In this document: positions 9,201-17,584 of the stretch, one piece after another | Layout: the number at the start of each line of letters is the position of its first letter | Position numbering within the stretch: position 1 is the stretch's first letter | Assembly (NCBI GenBank): GCA_046349975.1 | Contig: JAXMBH010000026.1 | Coordinates: 1-64,000 of the forward strand | Length of the DNA: 64,000 nt | Source: JABDGM01 sp046349975 | GTDB lineage: Bacteria > Planctomycetota > Planctomycetia > Pirellulales > Lacipirellulaceae | Direction: 5' to 3' | Made by a program: the position numbers and the translations under genes | Notes under the pieces: model-generated | What the model was told of the DNA's origin: nothing | What the model saw: the letters and a program-made list of their open reading frames with translations, nothing else | The model's database searches: none

Positions 9201-12200
9201 CAGACGGCACCCCAGACCGCGAGAGTTCTGATGCCGAACGAAATGCGGCCGCGTCGGCCTTTTGGTCTGCGGTGCCGAGTATCGGCCCAATACCTGTAGT
9301 GCCGCAGTCGACCGCAGCATCCTCAGGCGGTCAAGCTATGGGTTCAGAAATGAGCGGCTGGAATTCATATGACCAATCATTCATCGGCGGTGATGAGCCA
9401 GCCCCGGTTAGCATTTATTGCTACGCCACCATCACATCCTGGGCAGTGGCGTCACTCTTTGGCGGGTTTGTCATCGGTAGACTCCTTCTCCGACAGCTAA
9501 GTCGATGGGTAGCCGCCCTATGTGTCCTGGGCGCTGCCGCCTTACTACTTCCAACGACATTTTCCCCGATTGCGACTGGTCTATTGTGGGGCAGCGTCTT
9601 GTCTAGATTTCGACTTCCTAGCACGGCGAGTGCCGCGAATGCATCTGGTTCAAATTTCTACCGGAGTCACTTCGTTTCCGCAACCGGATTGCTTGTCTTA
9701 TTGGCGCACGTAACCGTCGCCACCGCAGAGCCGGCAGGTGGAACTGTCGACCACGAACCGATCGAAAAAGTACTCATTCCCGTCAATGCTGACCGGTTGC
9801 CAGTTGGCACAAAGTATTTTGTGAGTGAGAACTTCTTTAAAGCATTATTCGGCCACCCAAAACTGTCTGATCCAAGCGTCGCTGGTAAGTGGCTGATACG
9901 AGATGCCGCTTATAAGGCCCAAATCGCGGACCCAAATCCCCAATCTGAGTATGGCCCTGGCGCATGCACGCTCACTTTTGCCATCGAGACTTCGAGTCGA
10001 ATGACTGAAATCATGCTGCCGCTTGTCCTTGCCGAGGCAAGTTGGCCGACAACAGCGATGCTCGACGGCGTTCCAGTTCCCATTTCTTGGAGCGACCACG
10101 GTCGCTCATGTTTGATCCGGATCAAGGAACCGGGGCAATACTCTCTGACACTCACGTGTTTGCCGAAGGTCACTGTTACCGACAGTCGCAATGAAATCAA
10201 GTTGTCGGTGCCTCGGCTGCCGTCAGCACAACTGAGCCTGCAAGGGGCCGACGAACTGGTCGACTTGCAAGTTGCGAATGCCGTGCTTGCGGCGCCAACG
10301 CAAGATTCAAAGGCCTCGAGGCTTGGAAGTCTCGTGGATGCGAGCCAAGTTATTGTTCAGTGGACACGCCGAGGACAGCGAAATCCGGCGAACCAAGGCC
10401 TGAACGTGGCCGATCTCCAGTGGCTGCATATTCATAACGGAAGCGTTGAATTCGAGACGAAATATGTCCTCGAAGGCACCGGCCGCCGGCCGGACTTCAT
10501 CGATATTCGATTCGATCGCGCTTGGACTCCGCTAAATCAAGATTCTCGATTTATCAATGCTGAACCAAGTCAATCCTCTGGTAACGTCGGCGTGCTGCAT
10601 CTTCCGTTGCCTGCGGAAGACATCGATCGGCAAGAAGTTGTAGTGCGCTGGAAGCTCAACGCAGCATTCAACGTAGGAAACCTGTACTTGCCGCCGATTG
10701 CTCTGGCATCATTACCGGTTAATCAGCGCTGGTTGGCAGTCTCGACAGACCCGAATCTCGATGCTGCTATTGGCAGTGGCAAAGCCAGTTCAGCCACCGG
10801 CAAGGAATTCCTCACACGATGGGGAAATACACAAGAATCCGAAGTGCCGCAGACGGTGTTCTCCGGTTTTGAATCAGGAAGCGAATGGCAGATTAATGTA
10901 CGGCCCCATGACTCCGAGCCTGCTGTGCGCGAGCTGCTTCATCTCTCGGCGGGCCTGAGAGAGCTGCAAGTTGTGTATCGGGCGAGTGTGGCCCCCGGGG
11001 GTTTGAATCGGTTCCAGTTCGGCCTGAGCGTGCCGGCCGAGCTATCGGTCAAGGAAGTAAAGGTCAACGAAGCAGATCGGCAGATTCCGGTACGCTGGGT
11101 TCGCGATGCAAACGGCATCCTTACCGTGTTTCTCAGTGATGCGGCCCGCAGCGACTACCGTCTTACGCTCATGGGAAGCATTTCGATTCGGCCCGGAGTG
11201 GCGTTTGGAATTCCTCGTATTGCGTCTGCTGCCGGTGGAGGAAACCTACCTCAATTGCAATTGTATCGCGAGGACGACGTAAACCTGCGGTTGCAAGGTT
11301 TTCCGGCGGCTGCGGAAATAAAGGCAACGCCTCCAGATCTTGCGGCTGTGCAGTGGCTCGCTCGCCCGGTCGGTGTGTATCGCATCGATGACATGACCAT
11401 TCGCACCGGCCGAATAACTGTAAGTCCACAATCCGTCACCGTCGACGGTCAACAGCTAACGGAATTGATTCGCACTGACGGCGCATGGTTGGCGGAACTG
11501 CGGGCTTCATTGATTGTTTCTGAAGGAATGCTGGACGCCTTTCAAGTCGTTCTCCCGGCAACCTGCCCTGGACCATACGAATTCGAATCAAGTGTGCCGG
11601 CATCGACCAGCGTCGTAAACAACGAGAACTCACACAAGATCTTCAAAATCCGGTTCAAAGAGCCAGTGGCAAAGGGCTCGGCATTCACGTTGCGCTTGCG
11701 CGGCTCGTTGGCCCTGCCAATTGAATCATCGGCATTTGTCCCGAGTTTCGAATTACCGAAACCATTCAATGGCCCGCATTACATTTGTGTTCCCAACCAG
11801 ATCGATGGGCGACCTACAAAGTGGTCGACTTCCGGGGTTAAACCGTCGAATGCCAAGCTGGCAATTCATAACGTTGAGAACAAGGACACTGGTCAGTTTG
11901 AGGTTACGTCCAGTAACTTCATGGTGGCGATGCAATCTGAGACGAAGCGAGAGCCGAATCCGCGGATTCAAGTTGCAGATTCGCGCATCTGCCGTGGCGA
12001 GCAAGGTGGATACTGGGTGGTATCGCGATTCATCCTCTCGCCAAACGGGCTGACCCAATGCGACGTCGAGTTGCCGACCGAGCAGGAAGTCGTGTCAATG
12101 GATCTCGACGGCCGCCCCGCCGTGTGTTCGGCGATCGCTTTGAAGCGTTGGCGCGTGAGGCTGAATTCATCACTCCTGCCCGGAGTACTCACTGTGGTCT

Positions 12201-13051
12201 CCCGGCTCAGCTTGTCGGGCGATTCCGTGGCCAACAATAGCCTAATGCGTCCCAAGGTGTGCGTGTCGAGTGAGGCGATTCCTGTGGAGCTTAGTCTCTG
12301 GACATTAACGCAGCCCCTAACCGTGCGCGGGGAAATCAAGAATGCCTCGCCAATCTCGTCATGCGATTTATCGGCAGCCCGGTTCGACCGGATGGTTGGC
12401 ATCGCCGAGGCTGCAACGACCGCCGCGAAAGAACTCCCCACGCAAGACAGCCGCTATTGGCTAACGCAATGGCATCAGCTTATTCAAACTGTGCAGTCGC
12501 AAGCAGAGGAAGCGCTGGCCGGTCTGCCCTCCAATGCCCTTGTTTCGCAGCCGTGCCGTGAGCAAATCGAACGCACCACGGCTCGTTTTCAGAAATGGGC
12601 GACTCAGAATTCGCAGTTAATCACCCGTTCCCAAAGCAATATCGCGAAAGAGGATCCCGCACTGTATATGTTGGCCCCAACAAGCGCGGGGGACCTATTT
12701 ACAACTACCTGCTACGTGACCGAGGGGCATGTTGATCGATTATCGCTGCGACATGGCAAGTCGACGACGCAAGTTGGCAGTGCAGGCATCATTGCTTTCT
12801 TGTGGGTCGCTGCACTGGCGGCAATGTCCGCGAGTTTCACCTTATGGCCGTCGGTTCGTGATTTTTGCCTTCGTTGGCCACACCTTGTTGCTACGCTGGC
12901 GGGGCTGTTCTATTGGGCGTATCTTTGGCCGAGTTTCTTGGGCTTAGTTATCGTGGTTGTCAGTCTCTGGCTGACAATACGCACGGCTTGGTCCCATGGA
13001 GCCGTGCGGCCGGAGGCTAGCACGGTGCTGCGGTCAACACGCATTGTCTAG
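6218..13051 (+). CDS. Giant two-unit exported membrane protein, 2277 aa (unknown family)
   Basis: Overlaps the previous stop by four bases. Residues about 18-40 form a signal peptide (LLFAALATALVAAPCANAA). Residues about 55-1070 are beta-rich. Residues about 1070-1131 hold two or three hydrophobic spans. Residues about 1158-1175 (GLLVLLAHVTVATAEPAGG) look like a second signal peptide starting a second beta-rich unit, and residues about 2188-2262 are again membrane spans. The start of each unit carries a similar motif: RRVFVPD...PRGKDKYIP near 58 and EKVLIPV...PVGTKYFVS near 1182. The simplest reading is two fused copies of the architecture seen in the upstream 1187-aa protein. No catalytic motif is visible and the function is unknown. 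The frame is uninterrupted over 6.8 kb, which rules out a chance ORF. Confidence 0.8.
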   Translation: MMSGHLNTCDDAEWRIGVRRRLLFAALATALVAAPCANAADRKTPSPSASQSQTVPYRRVFVPDKNVDAWPRGKDKYIPIEAKDFEDAVAAANRTGATNLSSANITSAQYEAALGSDGILRGRGRWNISTLGPSPALLLLPNLTISIHSLRWSELGQDAPKLGMWGNSGGEANQLGLLVPGSGVMEFDWTLPPDSRGSDVQFPWHVPRAMNSTVMLDLPTGFQPNFDGAALIESKPSLRESDKTNARQLWTFVHMPLSNSSIRIAGGPASTAESRSQAVLHEEREYVVRQLGLEMRANWLLEGIGQKQTELSIELSSGLQLKSAKSGGQELTWRSVQGADQGTNKVILTLPSVQNERALNLALVAWQPLKLGERWQLPIMHAEEIRWSTGKLNLEVSPEFEVNRLNAIECGQDYVSLNTTGSSEPETFSFAAFSPNATLELLITRQQADVDVRIGTSLAVVDPDVTAKLVSEWTATRGHAYRLSGELLPGWSIDAVETIPAKAMAEWFIDRSAGHRRIEIRLSDSISSSRRIQVIIMGRLQRLNVAEPITSRTLKMVAWRDAHVSRHLLSYVSSEPFVIETSGDLPIVPNASLDSLGSNLFDGPSDGVSVVDLTAAAENSGLRLALRSGRYSVDENVEINCNESEFTTNYRANIRPKSAPIDRVVIAVAGQLGNEFRWRERGTGFPIVAERVPASEAGQPDVTQSAERWELRFRRPVSKPIEIETETSATLKESANIALLAFPDAVDQTGRLLLRSAANASPIIESPRLVSIPVPTTENELAKHKTSNPVRSAFQFDPKSFLAQHDGLQLRVQTGSLSPSALPVVRYVDLESYFLPDGRGIHRAAYDIDVNGAEEFRPPLPETVRVCSVSVDERAVGATRSLTEQIAIPLPSTPNSVNVKVVFESAHAPLTHAAILPPPLRVDDTATLSGRWRVWLPANFSAVSATAGRSGMAGWRGRLFGPVAAFTTDRPFNPFDWNDWRELSLPVVSARSDTPDGTPDRESSDAERNAAASAFWSAVPSIGPIPVVPQSTAASSGGQAMGSEMSGWNSYDQSFIGGDEPAPVSIYCYATITSWAVASLFGGFVIGRLLLRQLSRWVAALCVLGAAALLLPTTFSPIATGLLWGSVLSRFRLPSTASAANASGSNFYRSHFVSATGLLVLLAHVTVATAEPAGGTVDHEPIEKVLIPVNADRLPVGTKYFVSENFFKALFGHPKLSDPSVAGKWLIRDAAYKAQIADPNPQSEYGPGACTLTFAIETSSRMTEIMLPLVLAEASWPTTAMLDGVPVPISWSDHGRSCLIRIKEPGQYSLTLTCLPKVTVTDSRNEIKLSVPRLPSAQLSLQGADELVDLQVANAVLAAPTQDSKASRLGSLVDASQVIVQWTRRGQRNPANQGLNVADLQWLHIHNGSVEFETKYVLEGTGRRPDFIDIRFDRAWTPLNQDSRFINAEPSQSSGNVGVLHLPLPAEDIDRQEVVVRWKLNAAFNVGNLYLPPIALASLPVNQRWLAVSTDPNLDAAIGSGKASSATGKEFLTRWGNTQESEVPQTVFSGFESGSEWQINVRPHDSEPAVRELLHLSAGLRELQVVYRASVAPGGLNRFQFGLSVPAELSVKEVKVNEADRQIPVRWVRDANGILTVFLSDAARSDYRLTLMGSISIRPGVAFGIPRIASAAGGGNLPQLQLYREDDVNLRLQGFPAAAEIKATPPDLAAVQWLARPVGVYRIDDMTIRTGRITVSPQSVTVDGQQLTELIRTDGAWLAELRASLIVSEGMLDAFQVVLPATCPGPYEFESSVPASTSVVNNENSHKIFKIRFKEPVAKGSAFTLRLRGSLALPIESSAFVPSFELPKPFNGPHYICVPNQIDGRPTKWSTSGVKPSNAKLAIHNVENKDTGQFEVTSSNFMVAMQSETKREPNPRIQVADSRICRGEQGGYWVVSRFILSPNGLTQCDVELPTEQEVVSMDLDGRPAVCSAIALKRWRVRLNSSLLPGVLTVVSRLSLSGDSVANNSLMRPKVCVSSEAIPVELSLWTLTQPLTVRGEIKNASPISSCDLSAARFDRMVGIAEAATTAAKELPTQDSRYWLTQWHQLIQTVQSQAEEALAGLPSNALVSQPCREQIERTTARFQKWATQNSQLITRSQSNIAKEDPALYMLAPTSAGDLFTTTCYVTEGHVDRLSLRHGKSTTQVGSAGIIAFLWVAALAAMSASFTLWPSVRDFCLRWPHLVATLAGLFYWAYLWPSFLGLVIVVVSLWLTIRTAWSHGAVRPEASTVLRSTRIV

Positions 13052-13305
13052 TGCATCAGTTTCCAACCGGGCGCCATATCGTGAGAATAGCCAAGGCACG
13101 TGTACTGGCGAATTGCGTCCGGAGGAAGCTTCTGGCCCAACGCTGTCAACTCAGCTGATGAAATCACTTCCGAACCGGCAAATCGCACGACAACCAGGTA
13201 CGTGCCTTGGCGCGAACTCGAGCTTATAAGCACAACATTACTGTCGTTGCGGTGTTTAGTCGCCAAAGAATGAGTCGGGAAGCGGGCGTTCAGCGACTCG
13301 CCCAA
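13048..13305 (-). CDS. Small hypothetical protein, up to 85 aa
   Basis: A frame starting with TTG inside the 3' end of the upstream XRE-type gene (50-bp overlap) and ending four bases into the convergent giant gene. The part after the overlap reads like a compact globular domain (VVLISSSSRQGTYLVVV, then GWKLMH at the end). The start is uncertain: GTG within VVLISS would give about 62 aa. Tight coupling to the regulator suggests one transcript. I do not recognise the family. It could be a non-coding extension of the frame. Confidence 0.35.
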   Translation of the reverse strand: MGESLNARFPTHSLATKHRNDSNVVLISSSSRQGTYLVVVRFAGSEVISSAELTALGQKLPPDAIRQYTCLGYSHDMAPGWKLMH

Positions 13306-13783
13306 GTTCGTTCGGCGAACGACGCTGGCCGATTGAATGCCATGCCGAAACGTCTTTCAATTCCGGCATGACTTCCAACAGCTGCTGCTCCAACATCGTG
13401 GCGAATCGTTGAATAGAACTGCTAGCCGCCGTTTCTTGAATTGCCTTCACCGTTTTCATGATCCTCAACAGCCGTGCCCTGGTTTGCACTGGTTCTGAAA
13501 GGGGGGCGTCATTCTCGACCAGTAAATCGCCGATCGGCACTTCCAAAGCTTGTTGCCATCGCAACAAGTCTGAGAGCTGCAAATCGCAGCACGGATCCTC
13601 CTGCCGCCGAACTTGATCGATCGACGTATGCATACGGCGGGCGGCGGCGCGGAGGGATACGCCCTGTCGCTTACGAACATCCGCAATACGATGTAGCGGC
13701 CGCTTTGCTTCTGGTGCGGCCAATGGCGGGACTGGTAAATGTCCCAAGGTTGCATCGAACAAAATATCATGAGCGACGTCCAT
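13256..13783 (-). CDS. XRE-type helix-turn-helix regulator, 175 aa
   Basis: Residues about 30-80 resemble a Cro/C1-type helix-turn-helix: IADVRKRQGVSLRAAARRM, then a recognition-helix-like TSIDQVRRQE and LSDLLRWQQALEVPIGDLL. The C-terminal 90 residues are helical (RIMKTVKAIQETAASSSIQ, then EQQLLEVMPEL) and may mediate oligomerisation. AAGGAGG stands seven bases before the ATG, one of the strongest SD sites in the window. It is monocistronic or coupled to the small frame downstream, and faces an 887-bp gap on its 5' side. The targets are unknown. Confidence 0.7.
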   Translation of the reverse strand: MDVAHDILFDATLGHLPVPPLAAPEAKRPLHRIADVRKRQGVSLRAAARRMHTSIDQVRRQEDPCCDLQLSDLLRWQQALEVPIGDLLVENDAPLSEPVQTRARLLRIMKTVKAIQETAASSSIQRFATMLEQQLLEVMPELKDVSAWHSIGQRRSPNELGRVAERPLPDSFFGD

Positions 13784-14670
13784 CGAATTGCCTCCTTATA
13801 CCCCCGTCTGGGGGCGACCATAGAAGATGAGAATGGTCAATCTGTCCGAGAAGAGAAGATACTGCGCACGACCTATCCGTACTGGCAGCTACCTAAGCCC
13901 TGCAAGAATCTCGCGGGTAGTCAGCAGAATTGAAATACAGCGCCGCGTCCTCACGCATCCCGCGCGAGAAACTTCCTGCTGCGCGAAAAACCTTTCGCGA
14001 GTAATTCGCGAAAGACTTTTCAACCCCATTGTTCCGGCTTCGGAGAAGTCAAAGCTGAAAAGATTGGCCCATGCCGTCACAAGCACTCGAACGTTGCCTC
14101 GCCCTCGTGCTTGGACGACCACATAGTATTCTGCCAATAGTCCCATTGCAAGGCTTTTGCAGGCAGAATTGGCCGTCCCTCGACTTCTCAATTTTGGGGC
14201 CGCTGGAAGTGTCTCGAAGCAGTACAGTCTTGCTCCCCTAATAAAGTGCTTAACCGAGCAACCTGTATTCTTGTGCACAGCGGAGTTGTTTGATTTTGCG
14301 CGGCTGAAAATATTTTCGATTCTGTTGTGTTGCAACCGTTTGCAGACATCGCTGGCATCGAGTGTCCAGTTTGTTTGAGGTCTTTTGATTGGTAGATTTC
14401 GGACAAACCCCACGCTGTTGACGCCTGCCATACGTGGCCGGCGCGGCCATCGCCCCGGCACAAATGCAAGGGTTTTCAGCACTTGATGGATCGTCGTTGC
14501 GACTTGAAGTCGCAGTCGCGTAGTGGGCGAATGTGGATAGTACGGCATTCAACAGGTTCGCAGGCATAGCGACCTACTTTTTCCTATGTACGGTCACGTT
14601 CTCCCCCCGCCCGCAACGAGTTAGACCCGTGTGGGCAGGGGGGCTATGCCATCTCGAACCTGCAACCACG
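13784..14670 (+). other. Long intergenic region with two palindromes
   Basis: The region between the divergent XRE gene and the PAS-GGDEF-EAL gene. Frames here are short, rich in Arg/Ser/Cys and lack SD sites, so I see no convincing gene. It contains the perfect palindrome at 13992-14014 and a second short hairpin TGCGACT-TGA-AGTCGCA at about 14499-14515. Promoters for both flanking genes must lie here, but none could be placed with confidence. Confidence 0.5.
13992..14014. promoter_or_regulatory. Perfect 9-bp inverted repeat, possible operator
   Basis: CTTTCGCGA and TCGCGAAAG flank a 5-bp GTAAT spacer. The arm is AT/GC mixed and is followed by only four T after GAC, so it suits a dimeric-regulator site better than a terminator. 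It lies 209 bp from the XRE start and 657 bp before the GGDEF-EAL start, so an operator for the XRE protein is one possibility. Confidence 0.35.
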
Positions 14671-17556
14671 ATGTTGAAGTCCATCCTCGCGAACAGCCCG
14701 AGCGGCCAGCCCGAGACAGCTGCCGTTCAAGACCAGCGGGAACAGTTGTTCCGATACCTAATCGATAGTGCGCTCGACATCGTTACAGTGCTCGATGATC
14801 AGGGGGTCATTCGCTTCGAAAATCGGGCCATTGAGACGCTGTTTGGCTACACGTCGGAAGAGCTCATTGGCTCGCAGGTGTTGGATCTAATTCATCCTGA
14901 CGACCACGAAGTGGTTCAGGCGGCGCTCGCCCGAATCTTTGAGCGTCCCTGGGAGCCTCAAGCTGCCGAGTTCCGTTATTGCACGAAAGACGGTGATTGG
15001 CGCTACTTGTCATCCGTAGGCAAAAAATTAGCCGGTTTGCCTGGGATGCCCGACGTCTCTGGCGTCATCGTCAATTCGCGAGATGTCACGTCTCAGGTCC
15101 TTGCGGAAAAGGCATTGCGCGAATCTGAGGAGCGATTTCGAGAGCTTACCGACAACATCGACGAGGTGTTTTGGATCAGGGACATCGACTTCGGTCACCG
15201 AATTTATTATGTCAGCCCCGCGTTTGAAAAGATCTGGGGACGAACTTGCCAAAGTCTGCTGCAGGACCCTCGGGTGTTTGTGGAATCGGTTCATCCGGAT
15301 GACCGCAAAACCCTTGTTGAACAGTGGCATACTGCTTCAACTAACTGGCGATACGAGGCGCAGTATCGTATTGTCCGACCCGATGGAGAAATTCGCTGGA
15401 TCTCCGACCATTCCTTTCCGGTCTATGACGACCGCGGAAAAGTATGCCGTTGCGCCGGCGTAGCGAGAGACATCACCGCCAAATGCAGGCGCGAAGATGA
15501 ACTCCGCAAGCTCATGCTGGCTATCGAACAGAGTCCTGCCGCGATAGTGATTACTGACAAGCGTGGCGTCATCGAGTTCGTAAATCCCAAGTTCAGCGAG
15601 GTCACCGGGTACTCGGCCGAAGAGGTGATCGGCATGAACCCGCGAGTTCTGAAATCCGGAACGCATGACGACGCGTTCTATCGGGAGTTGTGGGAGACGA
15701 TTTCCGCGGGCCGCATTTGGCAAGGCGAGTTTTCCAATAAGAAGAAGAACGGGGAGCTGTACTGGGAGTCCGCTTCCGTCTCGCCGGTGCGAAATCAGTC
15801 CAACGAGATCACCCACTACCTTGCTGTAAAAGAGGACATTACCAACAAGGTCCACGACCGCGAGAAATTGCGGCTGCAAAGCAGCGCGCTGGCTGCGGCG
15901 GCAAATTCCATCTTCATCACCAATGAGAAAGGTCAAGTAACCTGGGCCAATGCCGCCTTTTGTCGGATGAGCGGATACGCGCTCGAAGAACTTCTCGGCC
16001 AAACGCCCAGAATCATGAAGTCCGGCGAACATCCGCCGAGTTTCTATAAGAAATTGTGGAACACGATCCTCGCAGGAGACGTGTGGAGCGAGGAAGTCGT
16101 TGAGCGACGCAAAGACGGCAGCCTGTACACGGTGCATCAAACAATTACGCCGCTCAAAGATGATCACGGCAAAATCAGGCATTTCATCGCCGTGCAGGAG
16201 GATATCACCGCGCGCAAGCAGGCCGAGTCGAAAATCCATCAAATGGCCTACCACGATGTGCTAACCGGTCTTCCGAACCGCATACAGTTGCAGCAGCGGT
16301 TGGCGGAAGCAACGAGCTGCGCACGCCGTAAATCGACCTCGGTGGCGCTTCACTTCATCGACCTGGATCGATTCAAAGTCATAAACGATACATTGGGCCA
16401 CTCAGTCGGTGACGAACTTCTGGTAGAAGTCGCGGGCCGATTGAAGGGATGTTTGCGGGCCGGCGATTTGGCTGCCCGATTAGGAGGCGACGAATTCGCC
16501 GTTATTCAAACCGCGACGGACGGCCCAGCTGAGGCTGCGGCACTGGCGCGGCGAATTGTCGAGGTAATGGCGCCACCCTTCCGGCTGGCTGGTCGTGATA
16601 TTCATACTTCGCCCAGCATCGGGATTAGCATGTTTCCCCTCGATGGACATGACGAAGAGCAACTCATAAAGAATGCCGATCTGGCGATGTATTCTGCCAA
16701 AAAGGAAGGCCGAAATAACTTCCAGTTTTTTACCGATTCGCTCAACAGCCAAATTCGTGATCGTTTGTCGATAGAGGCCGATTTACACCGTGCCATCAGA
16801 CGCCATGAATTCGTCCTTTACTATCAGCCGCAAGTGGATATTGCCACGGGCGCCCTGATTGGTATGGAGGCTCTCATTCGTTGGCAACATCCGACACGCG
16901 GGCTCCTCTTGCCGAGCCTATTCATTGGCGTTGCGGAGGAATGCAGCCTGATCCATGCCATCAGCAGTTGGGTGCTGGAAAATGCCTGCCGCCAGAATGT
17001 CGCTTGGCATCGGGCCGGTTATCCACGTCATCGCGTTGCAGTGAATGTATCCTCTGCCAATTTTAAACACGCCGATTTCTTCGGTGTAATTTCTGGTGCA
17101 CTGCGACGAACGGGTCTGCCGCCGCGGTTCCTGGAATTGGAAGTGACCGAAACACTCCTCCTGCAAGACGAACAGGTGCGCATCGCAACGCCCAAACTTA
17201 AGGAACTCGGGGTCGCCCTGTCGATCGACGACTTTGGCACCGGCTATTCGTCACTAACGTATCTTCGTCGCTTGCCTGTCGAAAAACTCAAGATTGACCG
17301 GTCATTCGTCAACGGAATCTCAGACGCCTCGGATGATGCCATCATTGCCAAAGCCATCATCGACCTAGGCCACGCGCTGGGGCACACGGTCATCGCCGAA
17401 GGAGTCGAAACGCGCAAGCAATTAGAGCACTTACGGAAGCTCGGTTGCGACGAAGCGCAGGGCTATCTGTTTGGACGTCCGATGCCGGCAGCTGAATTCG
17501 AGCAGCTCCTGGAGCGCGACGCAACAAACGACAATCTATTGGCACTTGCCACCTGA
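14671..17556 (+). CDS. PAS(x4)-GGDEF-EAL cyclic-di-GMP signalling protein
   Basis: A soluble sensor of 961 aa. Four PAS domains follow one another (about residues 25-150, 155-275, 278-395, 400-520), each closing with a PAC-type DIT or DVT motif. The GGDEF domain (about 525-690) has the intact motif RLGGDEFAVI near 605 and an RAGD inhibitory I-site five residues upstream. The EAL domain (about 705-950) keeps EALIRWQHP, VTETLL, SIDDFGTGYSS, KIDRSF and AEGVET, so both cyclase and phosphodiesterase activity are possible on sequence grounds. The frame is open back to 14533, but ATG 14671 gives a short N-terminus leading directly into PAS1. No membrane segment is seen. Its location near the flagellar cluster fits a motility/attachment switch, which is inference. 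Confidence 0.92.
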   Translation: MLKSILANSPSGQPETAAVQDQREQLFRYLIDSALDIVTVLDDQGVIRFENRAIETLFGYTSEELIGSQVLDLIHPDDHEVVQAALARIFERPWEPQAAEFRYCTKDGDWRYLSSVGKKLAGLPGMPDVSGVIVNSRDVTSQVLAEKALRESEERFRELTDNIDEVFWIRDIDFGHRIYYVSPAFEKIWGRTCQSLLQDPRVFVESVHPDDRKTLVEQWHTASTNWRYEAQYRIVRPDGEIRWISDHSFPVYDDRGKVCRCAGVARDITAKCRREDELRKLMLAIEQSPAAIVITDKRGVIEFVNPKFSEVTGYSAEEVIGMNPRVLKSGTHDDAFYRELWETISAGRIWQGEFSNKKKNGELYWESASVSPVRNQSNEITHYLAVKEDITNKVHDREKLRLQSSALAAAANSIFITNEKGQVTWANAAFCRMSGYALEELLGQTPRIMKSGEHPPSFYKKLWNTILAGDVWSEEVVERRKDGSLYTVHQTITPLKDDHGKIRHFIAVQEDITARKQAESKIHQMAYHDVLTGLPNRIQLQQRLAEATSCARRKSTSVALHFIDLDRFKVINDTLGHSVGDELLVEVAGRLKGCLRAGDLAARLGGDEFAVIQTATDGPAEAAALARRIVEVMAPPFRLAGRDIHTSPSIGISMFPLDGHDEEQLIKNADLAMYSAKKEGRNNFQFFTDSLNSQIRDRLSIEADLHRAIRRHEFVLYYQPQVDIATGALIGMEALIRWQHPTRGLLLPSLFIGVAEECSLIHAISSWVLENACRQNVAWHRAGYPRHRVAVNVSSANFKHADFFGVISGALRRTGLPPRFLELEVTETLLLQDEQVRIATPKLKELGVALSIDDFGTGYSSLTYLRRLPVEKLKIDRSFVNGISDASDDAIIAKAIIDLGHALGHTVIAEGVETRKQLEHLRKLGCDEAQGYLFGRPMPAAEFEQLLERDATNDNLLALAT

Positions 17557-17584
17557 AGTCGCGGCGCCCCGCACAGCGGACAAC

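Noticed and set aside
13889..14548. 219-codon minus-strand frame in the long gap
   Set aside because: No SD, Arg/Ser/Cys-biased composition, no motif, and overlaps other equally poor frames.
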